NCBI RefSeq assembly: GCF_004168365.1
Contig: NZ_CP035704.1
Span: 4,402,001 to 4,466,000 of the forward strand
Source of the DNA: Pseudolysobacter antarcticus
Lineage (GTDB): Bacteria > Pseudomonadota > Gammaproteobacteria > Xanthomonadales > Rhodanobacteraceae
Direction: 5' to 3'
DNA: 64,000 bases
Positions 27,122 to 35,751 of this stretch are shown here, piece after piece; positions within the stretch are counted from its first letter, which is position 1, and every line of letters starts with the position of its first letter. The notes under the pieces are model-generated. The model had not been told where the DNA came from. It did not search any database and worked only from the letters and a program-made list of their open reading frames with translations. Both the position numbers and the translations under genes were made by a program.

Positions 27122-28021
27122 ATGCGTTTACCGATTCTGTTTCTCGCCGCCGCCTTGACGCTGGCGACCACAATCAGCACGGCCGTAGAACCGACCACTA
27201 CGCCCGAGCAACGCCAGCAACAGGTGCAGAAGTTTGTCGACGCGCTGCATTTTCAGACCGGCAACGTGGCCGTGGCGAAGGCCGGCGCCACGCTCAAACT
27301 CACGCCGGAATTCCGCTATCTCGATGCCAAGGATGCCCAGAGCGTGCTCGAGGATTTGTGGGGCAATCCGCCGGACAGCGACATTCTCGGCATGCTCGTG
27401 CCGACCAGCGCGCCGTTGAGCGATCCGGACAAATCCTGGGCAGTCGTGCTGACTTATTCCGATGATGGTCATATCACCGATGCGGATGCGGCCAAGATCA
27501 ATTACGACGACATGCTCAAGGAAATGCAGCAGAGCACCAGCGAGGGCAATGCGGAACGCGTGAAGCAGGGTTATCACGCGATCCAGCTGGTCGGCTGGGC
27601 ACAGCCGCCGCATTACGATGCGACCAGCAACAAGTTGTATTGGGCGAAAGAGCTCAGCTTCGACGGCGCAGGCGCACATACCTTGAACTACGATATTCGC
27701 GCGCTCGGACGTGGCGGATATCTGAGCATGAATGCGATCGCCGGCATGGATCAATTGCCGGTCGTGCAGCGCGACATGCAGAAAGTATTGGCTTTGACCG
27801 AGTTCGATGCTGGCAAAAAATACACCGACTTCAATGCGAGTACGGACAAGGTCGCGGCGTATGGCCTCGGCGCCCTGGTGGTCGGTGCGGTGGCGGCAAA
27901 AGCCGGCTTGTTCGCGAAGTTGTTCGTGGTATTGCTCGCTGCGAAGAAAGCCATCTTCCTCGGTCTGGCCGCGTTCGGCGCGGCGATCAGCCGCTTCTTC
28001 AAGCGCAAGCCGAAACCGTAA
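27122..28021 (+). CDS. DUF2167 membrane protein
   Basis: This 299-residue protein has a signal peptide (cleavage near STA), a periplasmic domain with family features (LDAKDAQSVLEDLWGNPP, WAVVLTYSDDGHITDADA, IQLVGWAQPPHYD, AHTLNYDIRALGR) and a C-terminal hydrophobic segment at about 247-285 ending in RFFKRKPKP. These features match DUF2167 (PF09935), a membrane-anchored family of unknown function. The ATG follows GGGAG by 7 bases. The hairpin at 28033-28062 ends the transcript. Confidence 0.9.
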   Translation: MRLPILFLAAALTLATTISTAVEPTTTPEQRQQQVQKFVDALHFQTGNVAVAKAGATLKLTPEFRYLDAKDAQSVLEDLWGNPPDSDILGMLVPTSAPLSDPDKSWAVVLTYSDDGHITDADAAKINYDDMLKEMQQSTSEGNAERVKQGYHAIQLVGWAQPPHYDATSNKLYWAKELSFDGAGAHTLNYDIRALGRGGYLSMNAIAGMDQLPVVQRDMQKVLALTEFDAGKKYTDFNASTDKVAAYGLGALVVGAVAAKAGLFAKLFVVLLAAKKAIFLGLAAFGAAISRFFKRKPKP

Positions 28022-28032
28022 GCATCGCAAGA

Positions 28033-28076
28033 CCGTCATCCCAGCCTGCGCTGGGATGACGGCTTCATTTTTTACG
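28033..28076 (+). terminator. REP-like hairpin and terminator
   Basis: The arms CCGTCATCCCAGC (28033-28045) and GCTGGGATGACGG (28050-28062) form a perfect 13-bp stem with loop CTGC. A T-rich run (TTCATTTTTT) follows. The GTCATCCCAGC arm is a common dispersed palindrome in proteobacterial genomes; a half copy occurs at 34578-34593. It probably also terminates the DUF2167 transcript. Confidence 0.7.
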
Positions 28077-28123
28077 CTCGGATGATTTTCCGCGTGGGCG
28101 TTTCAGTCGACGTTTCAATCGGC

Positions 28124-28936
28124 CTACGGCGTTTGCTCGACAGCCACATCCGGCAGACGAAAAAACTCACGCGCAGTCGCACTCGTTTGCGCCGCCGCCA
28201 GCTCCACTTCCTCACCACGATCACGCGCGATCTCGGCGCAGATATGCGCGAGATACATCGGCTCGTTGCGGCGATGGCTCGGCATCGGTTTGAGGTTGCG
28301 CGGCAGCAGATACGGCGCGTCGGTTTCGATCATGAGCCGATTCGCCGGAATGTTTTTCACGAGCTCGCGCAGATGCAAGCCGCGGCGTTCGTCGCAGATC
28401 CAGCCAGTGATGCCGATGTACAGATCGCGATCGAGATAATCGAACAGTTCCTTGCGCTCGCCGGTGAAACAATGCACCACCGCCGCGCCGATCTGATGCC
28501 GCACGGTATCGATGCAGCCGAGAAAATCCGCGTGGGCATCGCGCTGATGCAGGAACAGCGGTTTGCCGCAATTTACCGCGATATCGAGCTGGCGCTCGAA
28601 CGCAAACAGTTGCGCGGCGCGCGGCGACAGGTCGCGGAAATAATCCAGCCCGGTTTCGCCGACCGCTTTTACTTCGTCGTAGGCGACATGTTCGCGCAGC
28701 AGCGCATCGGTTTCGGTGTCGTAATCACTGGCATGGTGCGGGTGTATACCCGCGGTGGCGAACAGCCGGTTCGGATACTGCAAGGCCAACGCGTACGCCG
28801 CGATCGTGCCTTCGCGACTCGCGCCCGTAACCATGATTTGCGCGACATCATGGGCGGCTGCACGCGCGAGCACATCGTCCAGATCATGACGGAAAGATTC
28901 GTGGCTGAGATTGGCGCCGATGTCTAGCAGAGGCAT
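28124..28936 (-). CDS. tatD: TatD family metal-dependent DNase
   Basis: This 270-residue TIM-barrel hydrolase closely follows E. coli TatD in order and spacing of motifs: LLDIGANL at the start, AGIHPHHAS, ETGLDYFRDLS, FLHQRDAH, VVHCFTGE, IGITGWICDERRG and IETDAPYLLPR. His, Glu and Asp metal ligands are present. TatD acts as a 3'-5' exonuclease in DNA repair. The open frame continues to 28984; ATG 28936 (MPLLDIG) matches the family start. It is divergent from an exported-protein gene, and a decayed copy of its 5' end lies at 30440-30547. Confidence 0.95.
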   Translation of the reverse strand: MPLLDIGANLSHESFRHDLDDVLARAAAHDVAQIMVTGASREGTIAAYALALQYPNRLFATAGIHPHHASDYDTETDALLREHVAYDEVKAVGETGLDYFRDLSPRAAQLFAFERQLDIAVNCGKPLFLHQRDAHADFLGCIDTVRHQIGAAVVHCFTGERKELFDYLDRDLYIGITGWICDERRGLHLRELVKNIPANRLMIETDAPYLLPRNLKPMPSHRRNEPMYLAHICAEIARDRGEEVELAAAQTSATAREFFRLPDVAVEQTP

Positions 28937-29094
28937 GATTTCAGGGTCCGTGACGGGGCGTGCATTATGCCTGCTGTCGTGCATTTAGCAGGGTAAAACG
29001 GCAATGTTTTTTGGTTCACAGGCGATTCATTGGTTTGAAAACATGCTGTCGCTAACGTGGTCGTTGCGTTCCCTAGCGTTGCAGGAGAGTTCTC

Positions 29095-30351
29095 ATGTTA
29101 AACAAAACATTTTCCATACTCGGTGTAGTTGAGCTCGGTCTGGTTGCCATGATCAGCGCCAATGCGTTTGCACAAAGTAGTTCCCCGCGACAATGGCCTG
29201 CCGCTACATCGGCAAGCAGTCAGACTACGCTGCAGCGCGATGACTCTGCCGTCGCGGCAGAGCGCAGCAATCTGCGATCGCGCTTGGCGTCGGTCACAAA
29301 AAATGGCGCTTCGATATCGGCCAACCGCGGCGTGCGTACCTTGGCGAGCACGCCCGGCACAAATCAAAATAACAGCACCGATGAAGTGATATCCAACGGC
29401 TATCGTGCCTACCCACCAAGCTGCCTTTCCGATCCGTTGCCGAGCACGATCAGTGGCCCGGTAATATCATTGCCAGTCAATCTTAGCGAATACGATCCAA
29501 ACTCCCTTAGCTATGTTCTCGAGGGAGTGACCATTTCGGTCTGGCGTGTGGCGTGTGTGAGTTTAACCGGGCAATCCGCTTCGGCCACGTTGATGCGCAT
29601 TCAGCGTCAGGCGGCGTATGAAGGCGATTCCACACAATACCCACTGTTCCCCGGCATTCGTATGGCGCAAACCAGTAGTGGGGTTGGGTTCGACGATCTG
29701 ACGGGGCGGGATTTTATTCGCAACGCCGTCGAGCCGAATACCGTGATCTCAACCGTTTATGCAGATGATCCGATCGTCAATAGCACAACCTATGTACTCG
29801 AATACATTCCCGACCCTGCTTACAATGTGCAGAACTACAACAACGCCTTCAGCCTGCGCTTTAATAATTTCTTCAATGGCAATAACTACTTCTACAGCGG
29901 TCTAATGCCGACTTATGCGCCCACCAACGCGACCTATCCTGCAGCATTTCAGCCGATGCCGATCAGCGGTTATCAAAGCGGCAACTGGGTGGACAAGACC
30001 ACCCCGAGCAATGAAAACATGCTGATTCAGGTTTACGAAATACCGAATGACACGACCAAGCGCGCTCTGTTGTTCACCTGGGTTGCATATGCGGCCGATG
30101 GTTTGCCGTTGAACCTCGAGGGCAACGCCATCTACAACATCGGCGACACGACGGTATCGTCCCCGGTAGTTGTCGTCACCACGAACGGTGGCCAGAGTCT
30201 ATGGGGCAATGTGACTTTCACCTTCAGCGATTGCAATACATCGCAGTTCACCTATACCAATAATTCGGGCCAGCCCGGCCCCACTGGCAGTGGTTCACGT
30301 ACCTGGAGCCGCTTGCTCAATCTCAACATCAACGGCATCGTTTGCCAGTAG
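29095..30351 (+). CDS. Exported protein of unknown function, tandem copy 1
   Basis: This 418-residue protein has a signal peptide (cleavage near NAFA, about residue 26), a Ser/Arg-rich variable linker and a conserved domain shared with the 30684-31895 product. Shared blocks are YRAYPPSCL, SVWRVAC, SASATLMRIQR, RMAQTSSGVGFDDLT, STTYVLEY, FQPMPISG, ENMLIQVY, LFTWVAYAADG and a C-terminal WGNVTFTFSDCNT with NGIVCQ. Three or four invariant cysteines suggest disulphides. AGGAG precedes the ATG. No family is recognised. It diverges from tatD and is followed by a strong terminator. Confidence 0.77.
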   Translation: MLNKTFSILGVVELGLVAMISANAFAQSSSPRQWPAATSASSQTTLQRDDSAVAAERSNLRSRLASVTKNGASISANRGVRTLASTPGTNQNNSTDEVISNGYRAYPPSCLSDPLPSTISGPVISLPVNLSEYDPNSLSYVLEGVTISVWRVACVSLTGQSASATLMRIQRQAAYEGDSTQYPLFPGIRMAQTSSGVGFDDLTGRDFIRNAVEPNTVISTVYADDPIVNSTTYVLEYIPDPAYNVQNYNNAFSLRFNNFFNGNNYFYSGLMPTYAPTNATYPAAFQPMPISGYQSGNWVDKTTPSNENMLIQVYEIPNDTTKRALLFTWVAYAADGLPLNLEGNAIYNIGDTTVSSPVVVVTTNGGQSLWGNVTFTFSDCNTSQFTYTNNSGQPGPTGSGSRTWSRLLNLNINGIVCQ

Positions 30352-30370
30352 TTTCAAATGTCACGCCCAC

Positions 30371-30403
30371 AACAATCCCGCCGGAATGGCGGGATTGTTT
30401 TTT
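30371..30403 (+). terminator. Intrinsic terminator after tandem copy 1
   Basis: The arms AACAATCCCGCC (30371-30382) and GGCGGGATTGTT (30388-30399) form a 12-bp stem with loop GGAAT, followed by a run of T. It is placed directly after the 29095-30351 gene. Confidence 0.85.
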
Positions 30404-30439
30404 GTAGCGTTGTCGTCGCGTGATTGCCTTATCTTGATT

Positions 30440-30547
30440 TCTCACGCGGCAGATTGCCTCGCGCTGTGCCGTACGTGCGACAAACTCCACGTCATCCATC
30501 CGAAACGATTCGCGGCTGACTCTGGCGCTGATGTCAACGAGAGTCAC
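30440..30547 (-). pseudogene. tatD 5'-end remnant from tandem duplication
   Basis: Read on the minus strand from a GTG at 30547, this piece encodes MTLVDISARVSRESFR, then VARTAQREA. It aligns with the start of TatD (MPLLDIGANLSHESFR, then LARAAAHDV). Similarity fades after about 35-40 residues. The DNA upstream also matches the tatD 5' side. It is a truncated, decayed copy of tatD carried along when the tatD start, the intergenic region and the exported-protein gene were duplicated. Confidence 0.75.
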
Positions 30548-30683
30548 GTCTGTGCGTTAGGCTGCGCAGCTGTGCATAATGCCAATGCGTGTGCCACAGG
30601 TTCGATCTCATACTCAATTCATTGCCGAAAAACATGCTGTCAAGACGTCATGGTTGCGTCCACAGCGCTGCAGGAGATTTGCC

Positions 30684-31895
30684 ATGTTCATTCCATCCGC
30701 CACCTTGCGCGGTGTTGCCGCATTCGCCTTGCTCGCCCTGAGCGGCGCTGCGGTTGCTTCGTCCGTAACTCCTTCCGCGGCTTTCAGCGCAGCCCAAGTG
30801 AGTGCGCAGGCCGAAGCTGTAGCTACGAACCATGCCCTGGTGCAGCGATTGCTTGCGAACCCAGAGCGCACTCTTGGCGGCGTTTCTACGCAAGGCATTG
30901 CGCCCGGAACGCGCCAGAACAATTCGACCGATGAAGTCAGCGCGAGCAGCTATCGCGCCTATCCGCCGAGCTGTTTGTCGAATCCGTTGCCGACCACAAC
31001 GAGTGGCCCGGTCTATTCGGCACAGGTGCCGTTGGCGGCTTATAACGGTACGCAATACATCATCGAAACCGCAACCATCTCGGTGTGGCGCGTCGCCTGC
31101 CCCAGCCTGACCGGTCAAGCCGCTTCGGCCACGCTCATGCGCATTCAACGCGCCGCCGAGCTGACCACCCAATATCCTCTGTTTCCGGATATCCGCATGG
31201 CCCAGACCAGCAGTGGCGTGGGCTTTGATGATTTGACGTACCGCGACTACATCCGCTTGGCGCGCGAGCCGAATACCATTCTCGAGGGCGAGCCGACCAA
31301 CATCTCCGTGTTCAACAGCACGACGTACGTGCTGGAGTATTACCCGGACGCGTCGTACAACGTGCAGAACTTCAACAACTCGTTTTCATTGCGCTTCGAC
31401 AACCTGTTCGGCCAGAGCACCAGCAAGACTTTCATCAACAATATCCCGGCGTATGCTCCGACCGCGGCAACCTATCCGGCGGCGTTCCAGCCGATGCCGG
31501 TCAGTGGGTTCCAGAGCGGCAACTACGTCACCACGCTGAACAACGAGAACATGCTGATCCAGATCTACCAGTCACCGGTGGTCGCCGACAGCGCGACCAA
31601 GCGCTATCTGCTGTTCACCTGGGTCGCCTACGCGGCCGACGGCACGGCATTGAACCTTGAAGGCAATACGGTGTTCAACATCGGCGCGCAGTCGGTAACC
31701 TCACCTGTAGTCTTGGTCGGCAATAACGGCGTGCAATCCGGTATTTGGGGCAATGTCACATTCAGCTTTTCCGACTGCAATACAGCGCAATTCACCTACA
31801 CCAATACCTCGGGCCTGCCCGGTCCGAGTGGTTCGGGAACGCGCACCTGGAACCGCCTGTTCAGCTTGTACTTGAATGGGCTGGTCTGCCAGTAA
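30684..31895 (+). CDS. Exported protein of unknown function, tandem copy 2
   Basis: This 403-residue protein is the close paralogue of the 29095-30351 product. The frame opens earlier, but ATG 30684 follows CAGGAG and starts a clean signal peptide (cleavage near VAS, about residue 24). The mature part keeps YRAYPPSCL, SVWRVAC, ASATLMRIQR, RMAQTSSGVGFDDLT, VLEYYPD, FQPMPVSG and the C-terminal WGNVTFSFSDCNT and NGLVCQ. The 5' region also matches that of copy 1 (ACATGCTGTC and GCAGGAGA blocks), so promoter and gene were duplicated together. A terminator follows. No function can be assigned. Confidence 0.77.
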   Translation: MFIPSATLRGVAAFALLALSGAAVASSVTPSAAFSAAQVSAQAEAVATNHALVQRLLANPERTLGGVSTQGIAPGTRQNNSTDEVSASSYRAYPPSCLSNPLPTTTSGPVYSAQVPLAAYNGTQYIIETATISVWRVACPSLTGQAASATLMRIQRAAELTTQYPLFPDIRMAQTSSGVGFDDLTYRDYIRLAREPNTILEGEPTNISVFNSTTYVLEYYPDASYNVQNFNNSFSLRFDNLFGQSTSKTFINNIPAYAPTAATYPAAFQPMPVSGFQSGNYVTTLNNENMLIQIYQSPVVADSATKRYLLFTWVAYAADGTALNLEGNTVFNIGAQSVTSPVVLVGNNGVQSGIWGNVTFSFSDCNTAQFTYTNTSGLPGPSGSGTRTWNRLFSLYLNGLVCQ

Positions 31896-31918
31896 TTCCA
31901 ATCCGCATGGTTTGATCC

Positions 31919-31951
31919 GACGATCCCGCCGCCCGGCGGGATCGTCTTTTT
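31919..31951 (+). terminator. Intrinsic terminator after tandem copy 2
   Basis: The arms GACGATCCCGCC (31919-31930) and GGCGGGATCGTC (31935-31946) form a 12-bp stem with a 4-base loop, followed by TTTTT. The stem core GATCCCGCC resembles the terminator of copy 1, so the duplicated unit probably included it. Confidence 0.85.
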
Positions 31952-32021
31952 CACACCCGAAATATCCGTGAGTGCTCGCACCGACGCGAGGCTTGCGGCA
32001 CACTGCGCGCCTCGCCTATCG

Positions 32022-34535
32022 ATGGTTGCCGTGAGCGCTGCAGAATTTCCGATCCAGACCCTCCTACCCGAGCTGCGCAGTACGCTCGCCGCACATACGC
32101 GCCTCGTACTCGAAGCGCCGCCCGGTGCGGGCAAGACCACGCAAGTGCCGCTGGCTTTGCTCGATCAACCCTGGCTCGCTGGCGGAAAAATTCTACTGCT
32201 CGAACCACGCCGCATCGCCGCACGCGCGGCAGCGGAATTCATGGCCGCGCAACTCGGTGAGGCAGTTGGCGAAACGGTCGGTTATCGCATCCGTTTCGAA
32301 GCCAAAATATCGTCGCGTACGCGCATCGAAGTCGTCACCGAAGGCATCCTCACGCGGCTTTTGCAGAGCGATCCGGAACTCCCCGGCATCGGCGCGATCC
32401 TGTTCGACGAATTCCACGAACGTCACCTGCATGGCGATCTCGGCGCCGCGCTCGCGCTTGATGTGCAGGCGAGTCTGCGCCCCGAACTGCGCCTGCTGGT
32501 GATGTCAGCCACGCTGGATGGTGAGCGCATCGCGCGCTGGCTGGACGCGCCGCGCCTGAGCAGCGCGGGCCGCAGTTATCCGGTGCGCATCGAGTATCCG
32601 TCGGCCAAGGCGCAGGAGGATTGGCCATTCCATCTCAAGCGCGTCGCGCAGCAGGCGCTGACAGAAAGCGAAGGCGATGTGCTGGTATTTCTGCCGGGCA
32701 AACGCGAGATCGATCGAGCGCGAGATGTGCTGTCCGCGCTCGCCGTCGACAATACGCTGACGCTCGTGCCGCTGCATGGTGAACTATCGCTGTCCGAGCA
32801 ACATCTCGCCTTGCGCCCCGCCGAAAATCATTCGCGGCGCATCGTGCTCGCGACCAATGTCGCCGAATCCAGCGTGACCTTGCCGGGCATTCGCGCGGTG
32901 ATCGATCTGGGCCAGGCGCGTGAGCCGCGCTTCGATGCGCAAAGCGGATTCACGCGACTGGAAAGCGTCGCGATTTCGCAAGCCTCGGCCGATCAGCGTG
33001 CCGGCCGCGCAGGTCGTGTTGCCGCCGGGGTGTGTTACCGGTTGTGGCCACAAAGCCGGCGTCTTGATCCCGCGCGCACGCCGGAAATTGCACAAGTGGA
33101 ATTATCCACATTGTCGCTCGAACTCGCGGCGTGGGGTTCCGGTACCTTGCAATGGCTGGATGCGCCGCCGAGTGGTGCGCTCGCGCAAGGCCGCGAACTG
33201 CTCGGTCTGCTCGGTGCGCTGGATGATGCGGCGCGTTTGACGCCGCTCGGTCGTGACATGCTCGCACTCGGCACGCATCCGCGTCTCGCCGCTGCGGCAT
33301 TGCGTGCATCGACGCAACAGCGCTCGCTGGCCTGCGATCTGCTCGCGCTGATCGAGGCGCGCAGCCCGCTGCGAGGTGAGAGTGGGCGCAGCGATGATTT
33401 CCGCAACCGTTGGCAAGCGCTCGATGCATGGCGTCGCGAAGGCGCGCGTGCGGCGCGTAACCTCGGTGCGGATAGCGGCGCGCTCGCCGCACTCGATCAG
33501 GCGGCGAGCAGTTGGCGTCGTCGTCTTGGTTTGCGCGAGCGTGGTGACAGTCGTACCGATCTGCTGACGCTCGGCAATTTGTTGTTGCATGCGTTTCCTG
33601 ATCGCGTCGCACGGCAAGACCCGGACAATCCGCGGCGGTACACGCTGAGCAACGGACGCGGCGCGCGCCTGCACGAAAATACGGCGCTGTATGGCGAGCC
33701 GTGGCTGGTTGTGGTCGACCTGCGCTTTGACGAACGCGACAGTCTGATTCTCGCCGCCGCGCCGTTCGATCCGGCGTTGCTGGAACGCGATTTTGCGCAT
33801 CGTTTCGTGCGCGAACGCATCGCACATTTCAATCGCGATACCCGCGCTATCGACGTTTACGAGGAACAACGTTTCGCCGCACTTGTGCTCGAACGCAAGA
33901 CCGGCATGCGCGTGGATGCGGCGGAGTCGACGCGCTTGCTGTTAGCCGGCGTGCGCGAACTTGGCCTTGAAGTTTTGCCGTGGAGCGATCACGCCATCGA
34001 GCTGCGCCTGCGCATCGGCTGCCTGCGCGGCTGGTGCCCGGAGTTGAATCTGCCCGATATCGGCGATGTCGCATTGCTGGCGACATTGGACGAATGGCTC
34101 GGGCCATTCTTGAACGGCAAGACGCGACTGAGTTCACTGCGCGCCGAAGAGCTCGGTGAAGCCTTGTCTGCCATGCTCGATTTCAACACGCGCCGGCAAC
34201 TCGATGAGCACGCACCCACCGCGCTGCGCGTGCCGAGCGGTATGGAACGCAAGTTATCGTACACACCGGATCAACCGCCCGTGCTCGCAGTGAAATTGCA
34301 GGAGCTGTTCGGCCTCGCCGACACGCCGCGCATTGCCAAGGGTCGCATCGCCGTCGTGCTGCACCTGCTGTCGCCAGCGCAGCGTCCGATCCAGGTCACG
34401 CAGGATCTGAAAAGTTTCTGGGAGCGCACCTATCCCGAAGTCCGCAAGGAGCTGAAAGGCCGTTATCCAAAACACCCGTGGCCGGAAGATCCGTGGTCGG
34501 CCACACCAACCGCGCGCGCCAAGCCACGCGAGTGA
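32022..34535 (+). CDS. hrpB: ATP-dependent helicase HrpB
   Basis: This 837-residue DEAH/RHA helicase (E. coli HrpB is 809) shows motif I PGAGKTTQVP, motif II DEFHER, motif III SATLDG, motif V TNVAESSVT and motif VI QRAGRAGR, with the HrpB-specific C-terminal region (RMDL-like LSYTPDQPPVLAVKLQELFG, ending in KHPWPEDPW). It is thought to unwind or remodel RNA, though its physiological substrate is not firmly known. The frame opens with GTG 31968; ATG 32022 is chosen as nearest to the family N-terminus, and GTG 32031 is possible. It follows the terminator at 31919-31951 and appears monocistronic. Confidence 0.93.
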   Translation: MVAVSAAEFPIQTLLPELRSTLAAHTRLVLEAPPGAGKTTQVPLALLDQPWLAGGKILLLEPRRIAARAAAEFMAAQLGEAVGETVGYRIRFEAKISSRTRIEVVTEGILTRLLQSDPELPGIGAILFDEFHERHLHGDLGAALALDVQASLRPELRLLVMSATLDGERIARWLDAPRLSSAGRSYPVRIEYPSAKAQEDWPFHLKRVAQQALTESEGDVLVFLPGKREIDRARDVLSALAVDNTLTLVPLHGELSLSEQHLALRPAENHSRRIVLATNVAESSVTLPGIRAVIDLGQAREPRFDAQSGFTRLESVAISQASADQRAGRAGRVAAGVCYRLWPQSRRLDPARTPEIAQVELSTLSLELAAWGSGTLQWLDAPPSGALAQGRELLGLLGALDDAARLTPLGRDMLALGTHPRLAAAALRASTQQRSLACDLLALIEARSPLRGESGRSDDFRNRWQALDAWRREGARAARNLGADSGALAALDQAASSWRRRLGLRERGDSRTDLLTLGNLLLHAFPDRVARQDPDNPRRYTLSNGRGARLHENTALYGEPWLVVVDLRFDERDSLILAAAPFDPALLERDFAHRFVRERIAHFNRDTRAIDVYEEQRFAALVLERKTGMRVDAAESTRLLLAGVRELGLEVLPWSDHAIELRLRIGCLRGWCPELNLPDIGDVALLATLDEWLGPFLNGKTRLSSLRAEELGEALSAMLDFNTRRQLDEHAPTALRVPSGMERKLSYTPDQPPVLAVKLQELFGLADTPRIAKGRIAVVLHLLSPAQRPIQVTQDLKSFWERTYPEVRKELKGRYPKHPWPEDPWSATPTARAKPRE

Positions 34536-34577
34536 TTGCATCGCATCAACAGCTAGCAAGCAAGTTAAAAAAGCGCT

Positions 34578-34593
34578 GTCATCCCAGCGCAGG
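34578..34593 (+). repeat. Half copy of the GTCATCCCAGC REP-like element
   Basis: GTCATCCCAGCGCAGG matches the left arm and loop of the dispersed palindrome seen complete at 28033-28062, but the right arm is missing. It lies between hrpB and the MotA-like gene. Confidence 0.6.
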
Positions 34594-34689
34594 GTAACGA
34601 GCATCAGGAACCAATCCCAACTGAGCGGGTCGCAGAAGAGTCCGCAAGTCCGCGCATCATTGCCACGCCATCAGCAGGAATAACCCTTC

Positions 34690-35751
34690 ATGACCCGCCC
34701 TAATCGCGCCCTTGTGTGGATGCTCGGATTTCTCGCCGCCATTGCGGTGCTCGCGATTTTATTGGCACCGAAACTCGCACAAAATTTTGCCGCGAATCCG
34801 TTTTTCAATACGGTGATTCTCGGCGTGCTGGCGGTCGGCATTTTCGTCAACCTGCGCCAGGTACTTTTACTGAATCGTGAAGTGGACTGGATGGATGCGT
34901 TCCGTCGTTCCGACCCAGATCGCCCGCCGACGCAGAAACCGCGCCTGCTCGCCTCGATGGCGCGTTTGCTGGCCGGTCGCGAACGCGGTCGCGCGGCGTT
35001 GTCGGCGCCGTCGTTGCGCTCGATTCTGGACAGCGTTTATCTGCGCCTCGAAGAATCTCGCGATCTGTCGCGCTATCTCATTGGCCTGTCGATTTTCCTC
35101 GGCCTGCTCGGCACGTTCTGGGGCTTGCTGGTGACGATTCGTTCGGTCGCCGACATCATCGGTTCGCTCAATGTCGGCGGAGATTCGGCGCAGATGTTCA
35201 CCCAGCTCAAAGAAAATTTGAGGATGCCGCTCTCTGGCATGGCGACCAGTTTTTCGACGTCGTTGTTTGGTTTGGCCGGATCGCTGATCGTCGGTTTTCT
35301 CGACCTGCAGGCCGGGCATGCGCAGAACCGTTTTTACAACGAACTCGAAGAATGGCTGTCGGGCATGACCAAACTTTCTTCGGGTGGTTCGCTCGGCGAA
35401 GGCGATGCCAGCGTACCGGCGTACGTGCAGGCGCTGCTCGAACAAACCGCCGATGGACTCGATCGCATGCAGCGCGCGATCGGCGAGAGCGAACGTGAGC
35501 GGCGCGGCGGCAACGAGCAGCTCGGTGAACTGAATGCGCAGCTCGCGCGCCTGACCGATCTGCTTGGCCGCGATGCGCGCGATCGTCATGCCGCCGCCGA
35601 AACCCAGGAAGAATTGAAAACCGTGTTACGCGGCATGAGTCACAACGATGCGCCAGTCGCGCGCTTGTCGGAAGACCTGCGCGCCGAGCTGCGCCTGCTC
35701 TCGCGCACCATCGCCGCCGCGATGGATAACAAGCGCGGGAGCAACGGATGA
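34690..35751 (+). CDS. MotA/TolQ/ExbB-like proton channel protein
   Basis: This 353-residue inner-membrane protein has two N-terminal helices (about 8-28 and 38-58), a cytoplasmic segment, then a helix pair containing YLIGLSIFLGLLGTFWGLL and MATSFSTSLFGLAGSLIVGF, the region conserved in MotA/TolQ/ExbB channel subunits. A charged coiled-coil tail follows. It overlaps the OmpA/MotB-like partner by 4 bases. The pair forms a stator-like ion channel, but no flagellar, Tol or TonB genes are adjacent. The force-using partner is unknown. Confidence 0.85.
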   Translation: MTRPNRALVWMLGFLAAIAVLAILLAPKLAQNFAANPFFNTVILGVLAVGIFVNLRQVLLLNREVDWMDAFRRSDPDRPPTQKPRLLASMARLLAGRERGRAALSAPSLRSILDSVYLRLEESRDLSRYLIGLSIFLGLLGTFWGLLVTIRSVADIIGSLNVGGDSAQMFTQLKENLRMPLSGMATSFSTSLFGLAGSLIVGFLDLQAGHAQNRFYNELEEWLSGMTKLSSGGSLGEGDASVPAYVQALLEQTADGLDRMQRAIGESERERRGGNEQLGELNAQLARLTDLLGRDARDRHAAAETQEELKTVLRGMSHNDAPVARLSEDLRAELRLLSRTIAAAMDNKRGSNG

